From Mesocentrotus franciscanus (lineage: Eukaryota > Echinodermata > Echinoidea > Camarodonta > Strongylocentrotidae), in assembly GCA_037976565.1 (NCBI GenBank), contig CP137671.1, positions 17,792,910 through 17,856,909 on the forward strand: a DNA stretch of 64,000 nucleotides, written 5' to 3'. The notes under the pieces are model-generated. The model had not been told where the DNA came from, ran no database searches, and was given only the letters and a program-made list of their open reading frames with translations. The position numbers and the translations under genes are program-made. Position 1 is the first letter of the stretch; each line of letters begins with the position of its first letter. Positions 1 to 11,700 of the stretch are shown piece by piece.

Positions 1-235
1 CATTTTTGTATATTCTATCTTACTCCTGTTGTTCTTTTGGTGTATAGTGCAGATGCTTTTACGTGATTTCATCTTTTGCACAAGTGCAGCATGATAATTT
101 GATTTCAAGTGGATTTGGTGCCTAACAAATCTGCAAGAATCTTCAAGATTGAAGGAAGCAGACTGCACCAAAGAAGAAGAAGAAGAAGAAAATCTTACAC
201 AGTATAATTATTATTTGATTACAGGATCTACTTAC

Positions 236-375
236 TGTCCATGGCTGAAATTCTGCCGATGAGCTGTGAAACGGTAAGGTAACTGCTTTTCACCCAGGTT
301 TTCAATCTTCCTCACAATGCCTCCATTTTCCATCACTTCCGTGAGGGATCGCTTCAATGCATCCACCATCTCGGG
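236..375 (-). CDS. MRPS6: MRPS6 (bS6m) internal exon, partial gene
   Basis: This exon encodes about 46 residues of mitochondrial small-subunit ribosomal protein bS6m, which sits in the mitoribosome small subunit. Seen: reading the minus strand from 375, the translation starts PEMVDALKRSL and continues through GGIVRKIENLGEK and LPYRFTAH. This is the family's conserved core (ALKR, G-IVR, ENLGE, LPYR--AH). The acceptor AG lies at 377-376 after a T-rich tract, and the donor GTAAGT covers 235-230. The exon is 140 nt, enters in phase 0 and leaves after two bases of a codon. Known: vertebrate MRPS6 has a short first exon, a middle exon like this one and a last exon, and this exon begins where the human second exon begins. 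The first exon should lie upstream (higher coordinates) but I could not find it; the last exon lies to the left of base 1. The adjacent MRPS31 gene is divergent. Confidence 0.9.
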
Positions 376-2096
376 CTGAAGAACAACAAAAAAAAGGGAA
401 ATATCAAAGAATATACATGTACAGTTTAAGAGCCAAGTTTGAGAATTTTGGAGCACCATGCATAACAGTTTGCTTACATTGGACTTGGTAGAATTCCAAA
501 TTAACTATGGATTAAAACTCTGGACTGCCACATTATGTGGAGTATTAAACATTTATAGACAGAAATAAGTGTCTGATAAGTGATATGGCCTTATTTGTCA
601 AAATTACACGTACACAGACAGTAACCTTTTGCTGCACGCACAAAGGGGGGGGGGGGTTAACAATTTGAGATGAAAGAAGCTGGGCCTGTTTCTCAACGAC
701 GAGACAGTCATAACTTTATCCGCCAACTACCGAGATGTCTCTGATCTTCCTAAACCTTTTCATGAAGAGCTTACTAGCTAGACATCTCATGAAATCGATA
801 CTATCGGCGAGAAGAGGAGCCAAGACATAGCCGAAGTCGCAATTCCACCGGATTTTAAAAAAAAGTAATTTTAGGAAAACTGCAATTATTTAAATGAACT
901 AGGAGTAGGACTAAAAAAGATTGAAAAAGGTACCAGGGAAAAAGAAATGCATTGTACTTCAAAATTTGAGTAGATTATACCATAGAATTACTTGTAAAAT
1001 ATAATTGTGATTATTTCATTTCATGACCGGTGAATCAGTTTTTTATTATTTTTATAGATGGGTACCCCCGATATTTTCATTTGATAGTACAATACACCCT
1101 TATATTATTCTTAGTAAAAATACGATGTTATGACATTTTTCGCCAATGTTTTAGGCGTCAGCACCATATTGAAATGACAAAACTTCAACATTCCCAATGT
1201 TAAAACACATCGTCACATGTTTTAAAATATTCAGTTTACCGGTACACATTTGAAAATTAATATGGGTCTGAAAACGAGTGAAACACGTCGCGGACAAGTA
1301 GCTTACTAACGCTTATTTAGTCAAGAAATTAGACTTATGACGGTTTCGAGAAACGGGCCCCTGGCCCTGGCCCTGGTGAGTGGTTCACCAATGACCAAGG
1401 CAAAGCCAACCTGCAGCTGCAAGGCTCTTGCAGCTGCAGCGAACTTTGGATGTCGCTGCCGTCCACCGGCCCGCGGCCGCGGCCGGGATAGAGGCACGGG
1501 CAGTGGCCGCTGCACCAGTGAAAACGACAGCGGCGAACGAATCCCAATATCGAAGAGAATCAATTACATTCCACAAATCACAACTCTATATCAAATATAT
1601 GCCCCCTTCTGCCTTTTAATCAACTTACCCTCCTCATGACCCTCATTATCAATGCTGCCTCGTATCCCGGCATTTTGGAGTCACTATGTCAATGATTCTT
1701 TCAAAGATGTAGTTGAACTTGAGTTGAAGTCAACTCGTGTCTCAAGCTCTGCGTGTATGGAACGCTTATTGGAGCACTCTTTACTTCGATACACTAGTCA
1801 AAATAAGGAAGATTGTAGTTTCACATTAGAATAAAAGGGTTCGAACCTAACTAGGTTTGACATTTGTCTTAAAATTAGATACATACAAAATCTATCTGAA
1901 TTTCATGAATTAAGATAAGCGCGAAAAAGCTCTGACTGATTTCTTTCGTTTATTTCATTTTTTAATATTGAGTGGTGCATCGTAGAAATTTATTTTTGAT
2001 TTGTCACTTCCAATTTACACACGTGTGTACAGCTTACAGTTACACTTTTACAGCCACAGAAAATTGCCAGTGGAACGTTTATACTTCCAAAGGAAA
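376..2096. other. intergenic region between divergent MRPS6 and MRPS31
   Basis: The first MRPS6 exon and both promoters should lie here, but I could not identify a short minus-strand coding exon with confidence. The region is mostly AT-rich. It includes a G run (near 644), a sequence starting GGGCCTGTTTCTCAACGA (near 684) that resembles the dispersed element ends seen near 1330 and 6490, and a GC-rich patch at 1337-1560. Near 3' end, an in-frame TAG at 1983-1985 precedes the MRPS31 start codon. No convincing TATA box or initiator stands out. Confidence 0.5.
1337..1560. other. GC-rich patch rich in short palindromes
   Basis: This stretch stands out from AT-rich surroundings: CCCTGG triplicated near 1360-1375, a perfect 13-bp inverted repeat (1411-1423 with 1427-1439, loop GCT), and GCGGCCGCGGCC near 1470-1485. 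Open frames cross it on both strands, but their translations are low-complexity (Ala, Arg, Pro) and match no family I know. Its left edge, TTATGACGGTTTCGAGAAAC, resembles TTATGATGGTTTCGTGAAAC near 6490, so it may be part of a dispersed element rather than a CpG-island promoter. Confidence 0.4.
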
Positions 2097-2137
2097 ATGC
2101 AAAATTCTTTGTTATCTGCCAGCCAGTTATCAAGATT
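2097..2137 (+). CDS. MRPS31: MRPS31 exon 1, start of mitochondrial presequence
   Basis: It encodes MQNSLLSASQLSR plus two bases of the next codon, followed by a strong donor GTAAGTAGG at 2138. It joins in phase to exon 2 at 5938 and continues as a basic, acid-free leader. The ATG has A at -3, an in-frame TAG at 1983-1985 and no in-frame ATG between. The choice rests on phase, splice site and presequence character, not on conserved residues. Confidence 0.75.
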
Positions 2138-5100
2138 GTAAGTAGGGAGTAGATGATTATTTTGTCTACGGATTTTTATATTATTTTTGTAGATTAAACC
2201 TTTTCATGTTGAGTTTTGTTGACCTTTGTTCACTTTGACTTGAGCCTTGCCTTGGCTTGAGCCTTGAGCATGTTCAGTAATTTTCAAATTGTTGCCATGA
2301 TGATCTATTGGCTATTACTTATTAGTATTAGTATTGCCATTTTTTTTGGGGGGGGGGGAGGGGGGAGGGGATTGTGATTGTAAGGGTATGAATGAGAGTT
2401 GATATTATTAAAACGTTCTTTATAATCAAAATGGGCTTAGCATCCATTCAGTTTTCATTAAGAAATTCTGGCATTTTCATGAAATAGAACACCACCATCT
2501 GACCATTCGCATATTCGCTCCGCACAGTACTACTCTACTCAGTATAGTAGCACTTCATTGGCATTGCCTCACATGTATTGCCTATGGTCTCCTTTCCCCA
2601 CCCTGATGGCGCAGCCCAGGCATAGATAGACTCTACACACAAGTATGTGCGTGCTGAAGGATGAGTTGTTTCCAGAACCACGATATATACACACATAGCT
2701 GCATCGCTATCCTGGCTGTGTAATAAAACCTGTTTTATTGATCTCAACATTTCAAACACCACTGTACAAAACTAAACTGATTTCACTCAAAATCAGTACT
2801 TTAGTGACAATTGATGACACCTAAATAGCAGTAAAATACAATTTTTTCAACTCACCTAAGTTAGAAAGAATAATTTAAAAATTAAAATCGTGAGTCCACT
2901 GTCAAACTTGCTTACAGTTTTATCGACATGATTATGTGCATTTGTGTGTTATAAGTGTATTGACTATTCACGTGTGAAATTGCTGCCTATTAGCACATGG
3001 TACAGCGCTAGAGGTCCATACGCAGTATTGACTCTATGCTTTGCTGGAGTGGATATATATGTTGACTACATGATACATCTACATCATGTAATGTTTAGTC
3101 CTACACACTTAATTTAAATGGCTTACTTCACCGGGTCATCGCGATCATGATCGATGGGTTGGGTGTTCGTGTTAATTACCAGACCTTTTGTGAAAATATG
3201 CCCCATTAGGCTTTATTCACGAAATGTCGAGGGTGAAATAAACCCCTCTCATCTATAACTGGCCTGGTACAATTTACCTGATACTTTGTGAAAACCCTAC
3301 GGCAAATCTGTGAAAGGTCGCGTCCTTAACATGCATCTTCACATCATATGATCTTCACATCATATGATCTACCACTTTCGTTTCACGAAATTTCGTGTAA
3401 CGTGACTACCCGACCGGACGTGATGACCTGATGACTTGAAGTAAGCCATTTAAATACAGCATGTAGATACACATACATTGTACATGTTGGGGTGTCCAAA
3501 ATTTGTGCACATTTAAAAACAAAACTAGAAATGTAATTCGTCATGAAGACGAATTAGGTGGTCTGTTATGTAATCTGAATAACTGATCTTGTAGAAAATT
3601 GTCTTAGCTACAACATATCAAAATTTGGAAGAAAATCGATCCATATTTACAGAGATACAATCAATTTTCCATAAATATGCTGACGTCATAATATGCAAAT
3701 TCGTATTTTGAGTTCCAAGGCCAAAGGGCAAAGGGCAGAGCTATAGAAAATTAAGGAACATTACAAGACATAATAAAGGAGAACGAGAACCAGAGGCGGG
3801 AGAGGTAGAGGGTGAGAGAGAAGAAAAGAGAAGGGCAGAGGCAGAGGGAGACAGAGCAAGAGAATAAGAGGGAGGCAAGGCAAGAGGTCGAGGTAGAGGG
3901 AGGCAGAGAGAGAGAGGGAGAGGGTTAAAGAGTAGAGAGAGATATATATGCAGAGACAGAGCAAGAGAAGGAGAGGGGCAAAATAAGAGAGGAGAAGGGA
4001 AACAGAGCAAGAGAGAGGAGAAAGAGAGAGATGCAATGGAGAACGATGCATTCAATATATCCAGCATAAATAGAATTTAATATAGAGAAAGAGAGAAGTA
4101 TAGACAAGTAAACAATTCTATGTCCACGGGAGAGACGTAAACATGCATATACCTTGGGCTGAATAACTGGAAAAAGTAAAACCGTCTGGGAAGGAGACTA
4201 GCAAGGTGATTTGATATTGTAGCAGAGTTGGGAGATAAACCCTATATTAGGTTTAATACCAGATTTCCCATAGGGTTGTACTCAAACGATTGACATTCTT
4301 CTCCCATAGATATAACACGCAAAATTAGGCATTTTATTACATTGTTTGTGATTGTATATGATAATATGTTATAATAGTCGAAGAAGATCATAAAATCAAA
4401 TTTAAAACGACGGCAAAAAAAAAAAAAAAAATGACCCACCAGGAATCGAACTTGGGTCGCCGGAATGGGAGGCAAGTGCTATGACCACTATACCAAAATA
4501 ATCCACATAGACATTACACGTGAACGGAAAATGGAATTCTCAAATCTCACTTTGCAAGTGAAATATGAGCATGATCCCGGCATCTGATCGAAAAATAAAG
4601 GGCACACTTGTGATAGCTTATTGTCTCAGCTACAACATACTCAAAGCTCAGCAAAAACAAAACTAAAACGACGGAGATATTGCTCGCGAAAGACGGGAAT
4701 GTAGAATCCAGTTTTGAGAAAAAGTCATGTCCCATAGAGAATACACGCAAAATGTGAAAAATTGACATGCCTCCTTTAATCGCAAAAATACGCCATGATG
4801 CCTTTGTCAAAATGAAAAATCGTGGTGACTGCATTTGTAGAGAATTGTCTCAGCTAGAACATATCAAAATTTGGAAGAAAATCGATCAATATTTACAGAG
4901 ATACAATCAATTTTCCAAAAATATGCTGACGTCATAATATGCAAATTGAAATTTTGAGTTCGGAGGCCATTATGATGACGTCATGAGTTAATTGAGGGTC
5001 AAATGAGACATGAAATCATATCTCCGACTCATAATCTATCCAAATATGAAAAAAATGGGAGTTCCCATCCATTCTGAAGAGTTACAATGAATTTTGTATA

Positions 5101-5680
5101 GGCATGTTTTTGCCCATATATGCTATGTATTACAAGATCGCGCGCACGGACATGTTTCTTGAACGGACGCTCATTCCGTTATTAATGGTCATAAAAGGAT
5201 AAACATGGTATCAAATTGTTCAGAAAAAATGAGGAATATCATGCCAAAAAAATAGGAGGTATTATGTTGCGTTCGGCCGTCACGAAAACGCGCGCATGTG
5301 TGCGCGTTTTTGCGAAATGCTTAAAATGGCCTGAAACGTATCCAAAATGAATTTGAGACGATTTGGAGCATTTTTAAATTTTGCGCGCGCTGACGCGGAC
5401 GTACGCATGCGCGCGTTTTTGACCTGAAATTGACCGGACGGATATTGACCTTGATCATGATAAATATGAATGAGAAATGACTTTCGTTATGAAGATATGA
5501 TCATGAGTTGAAAGTACCAAAAAAACACAAAATGGCGCCTGGATGACGTCATGAAGACTTGATGACCTTGAAAATGTTCCTGTCACGTCTCATGACTATG
5601 ACCTATGACTGTGTCAAAATTGAAAGAAATTGACAAAACCGATCTTGAGTTATCCTCTACACAAAAAGGGGGCAAATAAA

Positions 5681-5711
<31 letters not shown>

Positions 5712-8700
5712 AAAGAAAGAAAATTCTGACGAAAACAATAGGTGATCTGTCGATACCGACAGACCACCTAATTAGGAATGTGATATTCGATCCATGATTT
5801 CTAATTTAGATCAATTATACTACCAATATGATTTTTGGCGATATGGCAATCTCACTATTAGATGTCAGATCGGAATGTGCTACAACCTAAAACTCTGTGT
5901 ATTTCTTTTTCAATTTATTGTTCCCTCTACCCACCAGCTGCTTGACTCTCAAGCAGGCAAGATGTGCTCGATGCATACACACAGCTACCAGGAGATGGGC
6001 AGAGGATGATGAGAACGATGACCTGGGGTCAAAGTCAGACAGCAGGGGGAAGAAGAAATCTGCCGTGGCAGCCAGTGACTTGCTTAATGCGCTTTCAGAT
6101 CTCAGAGTAAGTGATCTAACGCACCCATCTAAGATTTTAGTAGACTGGTAGGAGTGGTATTGATAGCTTGATCATAGATCAGAAAGCAAAGCACAGATTT
6201 TATATGAATTTATATTCTTAACTGCAGTGGAAACTGCAGATATGACTGCATTTTCCATTAGATTGGGTAATAATTTCTCTAACCCTATTACCCTATGGTA
6301 ATAAAGATAAAAACTTGACAATATTTGGTATTTAGTATTTGATATACAATGAGACAAGAAGTAACCTTGGACTTGCCCACCTGGGCAGTGTTTCTCAAAA
6401 CAGTCGTAAGTACAAGATCGCAAACAACTCATAGAAATGCGTGTATTAAGTTTAACACAAGTTTCAATGGGATGTCGGTGAACTTATACTTATGATGGTT
6501 TCGTGAAACGATGCCCAGGCTTTCTATGGGATTGGGTGAACTGTTAACCAGTGAAGAAAAACTGTTTAATTCAATGAAAGATACAGTTTTCCAGTAGAAC
6601 CTTCCAGCTTATGAAATAGTGTTTACCTTTTCATTTGTAAACATTGAATATTCAAATGCTACGCTATTTGACATTGATCTGTATAGGTCCAGAAGACAGG
6701 GGATAACCAGACCTCCCTGAACAGACGGAAGAGAGTCTCGGCTGCTGCCAACTTCCAGAGAATCGTAGCCAGGGCTGAGAAGCGGAGGGATGGTGTTGAA
6801 GGAGAGGGAGAAGAAGAGGTCAAAGCAATTGAAGCAGAGGAAGAGAAATTACCAGGGTAAGTGATCGGTGCCATCACAATAGCAGGAAAACCCAGAAAAT
6901 TTGACTCCTTCACAGAGTTCTGTCAGAGTGCCACAAACCTCCCTAAAACTTATTAGCAAATATTCGCCAGAAAATTTCCATTACACATTTTAAGTATTTT
7001 GATTCCTTGATTTTTTTTATTCCTGTAAGTTGTGCAGGTGTACAAGGCTGTAAAATTCCCGAAAATATACCAGTGAAACTTTCAATAAATATTCCTATTA
7101 AAACGTAGGAAATATTTACTGTAGGTTTCCGCACTTTGGGTAGTTTGTCATTCTTTTGAGCGTGTGTAGTAATGATGAAAACTTCCTGTGGTCAAACTAA
7201 ATCATTCATACCCTCACCAAGTTTTGTAAATTATTAATTTCGTGAAAAAATGATATGTCCAGATTTTTGTTTCTTGAGAATGTGACATAATAAGCTTACA
7301 TCTAAAAGTATTCAACAAAGGGCCTCATTCAACCAGTGCACCATTCGTTCTTGATTTACGAAAAACACAAAAGACATCAAATTTACAAGTGGTATGAATG
7401 ATTTAGTTTTGAACTGTAGAGCCTCAGAGATTACAGCTGCAGCAAAATAATATTATGTGTATGCAGGGTACACATCACAAATCTGCTTCATTGGGACGTG
7501 CCTCGGTGTAGGAATCTGAATGGGGTCTGTCTTGTGTTTTTCCCTCACATAACAAGGTGTATTTTCCTTTACATCTTTGTTCATAGAAGTGTCGTAGTCA
7601 AGTGGTTTAAGCACTTGACTTGAAATTCAAAGGTCACGTGTACGATCCCGACATCTAATCCCCGGCACTAATGTCCTTTGGCAAGGCATTAATCTACATT
7701 TGCTACTTCATACCCAGGAGAGAAATGGGGACCTGGTAGGATGACAAAAGCCTTTTTGTTTAATAGCAATTGTCATATGCCCTCACGGTGACCATATGGT
7801 AGGAATACTCCACAAGGACGGGGAGATGGTGCACATTGTGTGTGAATGAATCCGATGACGGGGATTAATAATATCTGTAAAGCGCTTAGAGACGGTATTT
7901 CGTATTAAGCACTATATATACCAGATTATTATTATTCATAAATATTTTGATTGTTTTGTATGTTTAACATCACAGACTCGAAGAAATCCAAGAAATGACG
8001 ATGGAGGCAGCCAAGACGGTGGCCGAGGTCTACCCAGAGAGGGAGCTAGTCGAGTCCGACCTACTGAAAGAGCTTCGGAGACACGACGAGGCAACGGCCG
8101 CAGGAGAGAGGGGTGACCTTGAAGGAATCAAGTAAGTAAGATGAATAGGATTGTACGATTCATGGTCAGTTTTGTACAAGAACAGCATTCCCGACTTCAA
8201 CCCTGAATCAAACCCGATAACCAACCCTAACACTGAACACTAAACCTAAATCCATTGCAATTCTAACCCTAACACTAAACACTAAACCTAAATCCATTGC
8301 AGTTCTAACCCTAACACTAAACACTAAACCTAAATCCATTGCAATTCTAACCCTAACACTGAACACTAAACCTAAATCCATTGCAGTTCTAACCCTAACA
8401 CTGAACACTAAACCTAAATCCATTGCAGTTCTAACCCTAACACTAAACATTAAACCTAAATCCATTGCAGTTCTAATCCTGACTCGCTATCTTTGATGAA
8501 GTAAGCTTTGAACAAATGGCTGATCACCAAATAAAATATTGTTTACAGTATTTTTGGTTTTGTACTACTGTAATGTTATTTGAGAAAGACAGAGAAGTCT
8601 GGTCAAGAGGAATAATGGTTGGTTCTCAACAGGTGCTATAAACTATCCTGGAAATATGTGTCTTGTAGTACCAGGTAAATCTTATGTACAGTCAACTCTG

Positions 8701-11700
8701 TCTATAAAGGCCAGCAAAAGGGGGTAGTTGTCCGGGGGTAGTTGTCCTAAGGGGTAGTCGTCCTAGAGGGTGGTTGCCCTAGGGAGTAGGTGTCCTAGAA
8801 CCGTTACAGATTTATGGGTACGTGTAGAATCATTGTTGTACGCAGCTCTTGTTTTCATCACACTTTGTCACTCATAATAGTACATTTTTTAAAATGTGGT
8901 GGTTTATGCGCCGTATTGAACAAGCTTTATGCTTCAACTACTAGTATTGTATTATATTTGATTTGATTTGATATGAGTTATTATAAAATTATTTTCCCTT
9001 ATTAGTTCGGTCCTGTCAGGAATCCGTGTACAGCGACAGACCAGACTGGAGAAACGGCAGGAGGGGCGGGATGTGATGTCATCCAAGGGTCAGCAAGGGA
9101 TGGCCGACCAGTTTGACCCGAATTACCCGTCGGACGGCTCGATGCGGCCAGAGTTTGAGGACAGCATGGACAGGAGAAGGATGGCTCGAGGTGAACCCTA
9201 CCAGAGACAGCGAAAGTAGGTCACTCTCTAGTGTCATAGACCTATGTTACACAGAGAAAAAGCTGGTCCCTGAGCCTGATCCAGACTGGCCCAAGCTAGT
9301 TGTAAACCGACCAATAAAACCTATCCTGAAGTTATTCCAATTATGGCAGAGAACAAAGGCCACAGAATCAAACGAAACTTTTTCATTAATATCATATGAT
9401 CTGTCACCTATCTAGCCTGACATCATCCCAATTCCTGGTCTTCCTCTTCCCTTTTTACCATCCATCTGCCCTTCCAAGATGTCCCTGAGCACATTACCCC
9501 CCTCCTGTAAGATGTGTCCTACCTACTTTGTCTCTTATCTCCAGATTGTAGACAATTTTTATTATAACCAATTTTTGTAAAGAAAAACATAAAAGATGGA
9601 TATGCCCAAGTCTTGTATGATCAACAATGTACTGCAGCTATTAAGGGTTAAGGCATGAAATGATGCAGGTATTATTTTCAACCTGACTTTTATCAGACTA
9701 TAAGTATCCAGATGTTCCTAACCCTTGACACAAACATCAACATATCAAAGACATCGTAGAGAGTAATTTTGTGGTATACCATGTGGATACCGTTTGTATT
9801 CTTTCGTGTTGATTAAGAAGTCTTGAAAAGACTGAGAATCAATTAAGATTCAACGTTTCGGACAGGTTAACTGTCTGACGTCCGGAGTGAAGTGGAGGTT
9901 TCTTCCGGCTATCATCGAGAGTGTACAGCATTGTCAACTAATCCCTTATTTTACTAAACTATTGTCCAGGTTTCATGAACTCCCTGGACCCCTGATGATT
10001 TGATGAGATCTATATAGGCACTATCATAATCTGTTACTTATAGTTTATTGGTTCTGAAACTATAATTTCTATCAGACTTTCCAGTTCCTTACCCATTGTA
10101 TTTGTATGGGAACCGGAAGTACCTTTGCCAAATATACCTGTGACCAGTGCTGCCCTCTATAGCCAAATACTGTAGTTGCGGTAGTGAGAATTGCTCTTCC
10201 ACTGAGCCATTATGTCTCCTCAACTTTTAATTTTCTGTGACTTTCTTTCTTTCTCTCCAGGAGGACCCTGTTTGATCGTCAGCGTCTGAATATTTTCAGT
10301 CCTGCCACAGAAACGGACGGTAAGTTCAACTTGAAATATCACCCAGGCAGCTGGTTTAATAGTAGAGTGCCTTATTAAAGCACTTTTGCATGGTTAATAT
10401 GGGCACTGTACAAGTATCTAGTTGTTGTGGTTCCATAGTTCTACATACTTTTTCAAAAATTCATAACTTTCTTATTAGTTATCCAATTTTTTGCTCAAAC
10501 TTTTTTTGATTGGTTTGTCTGATTTCTCTGCTTCTATTGAAATTAAGTTATTTTTGGAGTGGACTTGGGCTTTAAGGTGAAATTTGTTTTATTTTCAAAT
10601 AAAATTGTGTAATGCTTTTAATATAAATCTATAAACTCCATATCACTTTTCAGTCTCCGAGGTGCCACAGGAAGGGATGTCCATCTGGGAGCAAGAGCTT
10701 GAGAAACAGTTGAGGGCGCTTTCCTACTCGACGATGCACAATGGTTTTGAGGAAGCCATGAAACTGACGGAAGAAGGCAAGATCTGGAAGTACCCCATCG
10801 ATAATGAGCAAGGTAATTAATTATTGGACAATTTTGTCATAGAAGACACGGTGAATTTGTATGTGCGGGACTATGAGATGCTGATATCCCAATTATCTAA
10901 AGTCTTATTAGAAATTTCTCAATGGGAACATCTGGAGTTTTGTGATAATTTCGCAAATCAACAAAAAGGGGAAAATATTGTATGATTTCATGACTTTTGA
11001 AAGTCCTCTTGACATCAAATTTATGAAAAGTTTGGCATACTGCAACAGAGGCACCTATGCTTTTATCACTTAAAGTAGCTGTGCGAGGGATTAAAACTGT
11101 CTCTAAACTCAATAATTTTTCTATCATTGCAAAGGGGAGGCTAAACTAACCCAAATTATCAACATTTTCCTTTCAGAAATTGTCATGGAATGAATTAATC
11201 GCTATAAAAACTGAACAACCATCCTTGTACTGCCAAGAAACGTGATGTCACAATTGGGTCAATTGATCACCGGCTAGGCTTCGCACAGCTGCACAGCCAT
11301 TGTTTAGACGTTGCAAAACATACAAATATCATGCACCATGATGTCCGATCTTGAGGAGGAAGTCCTACTTGATTAAGACATCAAAATGCATTGGTCATTC
11401 TTACATTATACAAATGGCATAATAGGCAACTTTCAAGTTTAATTACCTGAATTCGAGAGATTGTTAGTCCACTTTCACTATGCAACCTTGCACATGTAAA
11501 CTTTGTGTATGTGTGCTTCTCGCTAGCGCCCTGAGCTAGTGCTCCGGCTACCTGACCCAATTGTGACGTCATGCCAGGATTTGAAGTTTTGAGAAGGGTC
11601 TTGGAAAATGCTTATTGATGTGTTTAATTGATATTCACACAACTTTTAAGCAAATGATTTGTGTTTTCAATGATATTTGCCTTCCTTACATGTATAATTG

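Larger units (their letters stand above)
3535..5775. mobile_element. 2.2 kb unclassified element with hairpin at each end
   Basis: The left end has a hairpin (AATTCGTC 3535-3542 with GACGAATT 3548-3555) followed by AGGTGGTCTGT. The right end carries the inverted motif ACAGACCACCT within a hairpin (5740-5752 with 5757-5769, loop ATAC). An internal block of about 130 bp (3590-3715) is repeated at 4845-4965. It also contains a purine tract, a tRNA-Gly-like segment, CpG-rich alternating purine/pyrimidine sequence near 5290-5415, and an AATA microsatellite before the right hairpin. No transposase reading frame is visible, so it would be non-autonomous. The class is not certain. Confidence 0.6.
2138..5937. 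other. MRPS31 intron 1
   Basis: This 3.8 kb intron holds a G-rich run (2347-2369), a MITE-like element (3112-3455), a 2.2 kb element with hairpin ends (about 3535-5775) that itself contains a purine tract and a tRNA-like segment, and an AATA microsatellite (5676-5714). I see no coding sequence in it. Confidence 0.7.
8132..9005. other. MRPS31 intron 4
   Basis: Holds a 42-bp minisatellite (8221-8472) and an iteron cluster (about 8718-8802). Elsewhere AT-rich with no coding signal. Confidence 0.7.

Noticed and set aside
1652..1834. Possible first exon of MRPS31 (frame starting MLPRIPAFW)
   Set aside because: No donor in a suitable phase to join exon 2, and a better candidate with a consensus donor and a presequence-like product lies at 2097-2137.
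2535..2762. Possible MRPS6 first exon on the minus strand (frame MVFEMLRSIKQ)
   Set aside because: The frame starts at GTG, not ATG, and the sequence after KQ is not a good donor.
8208..8465. 85-codon open frame with a perfect 14-residue repeat
   Set aside because: It is the 42-bp minisatellite read on the minus strand within an MRPS31 intron; no start context or splice sites of its own.
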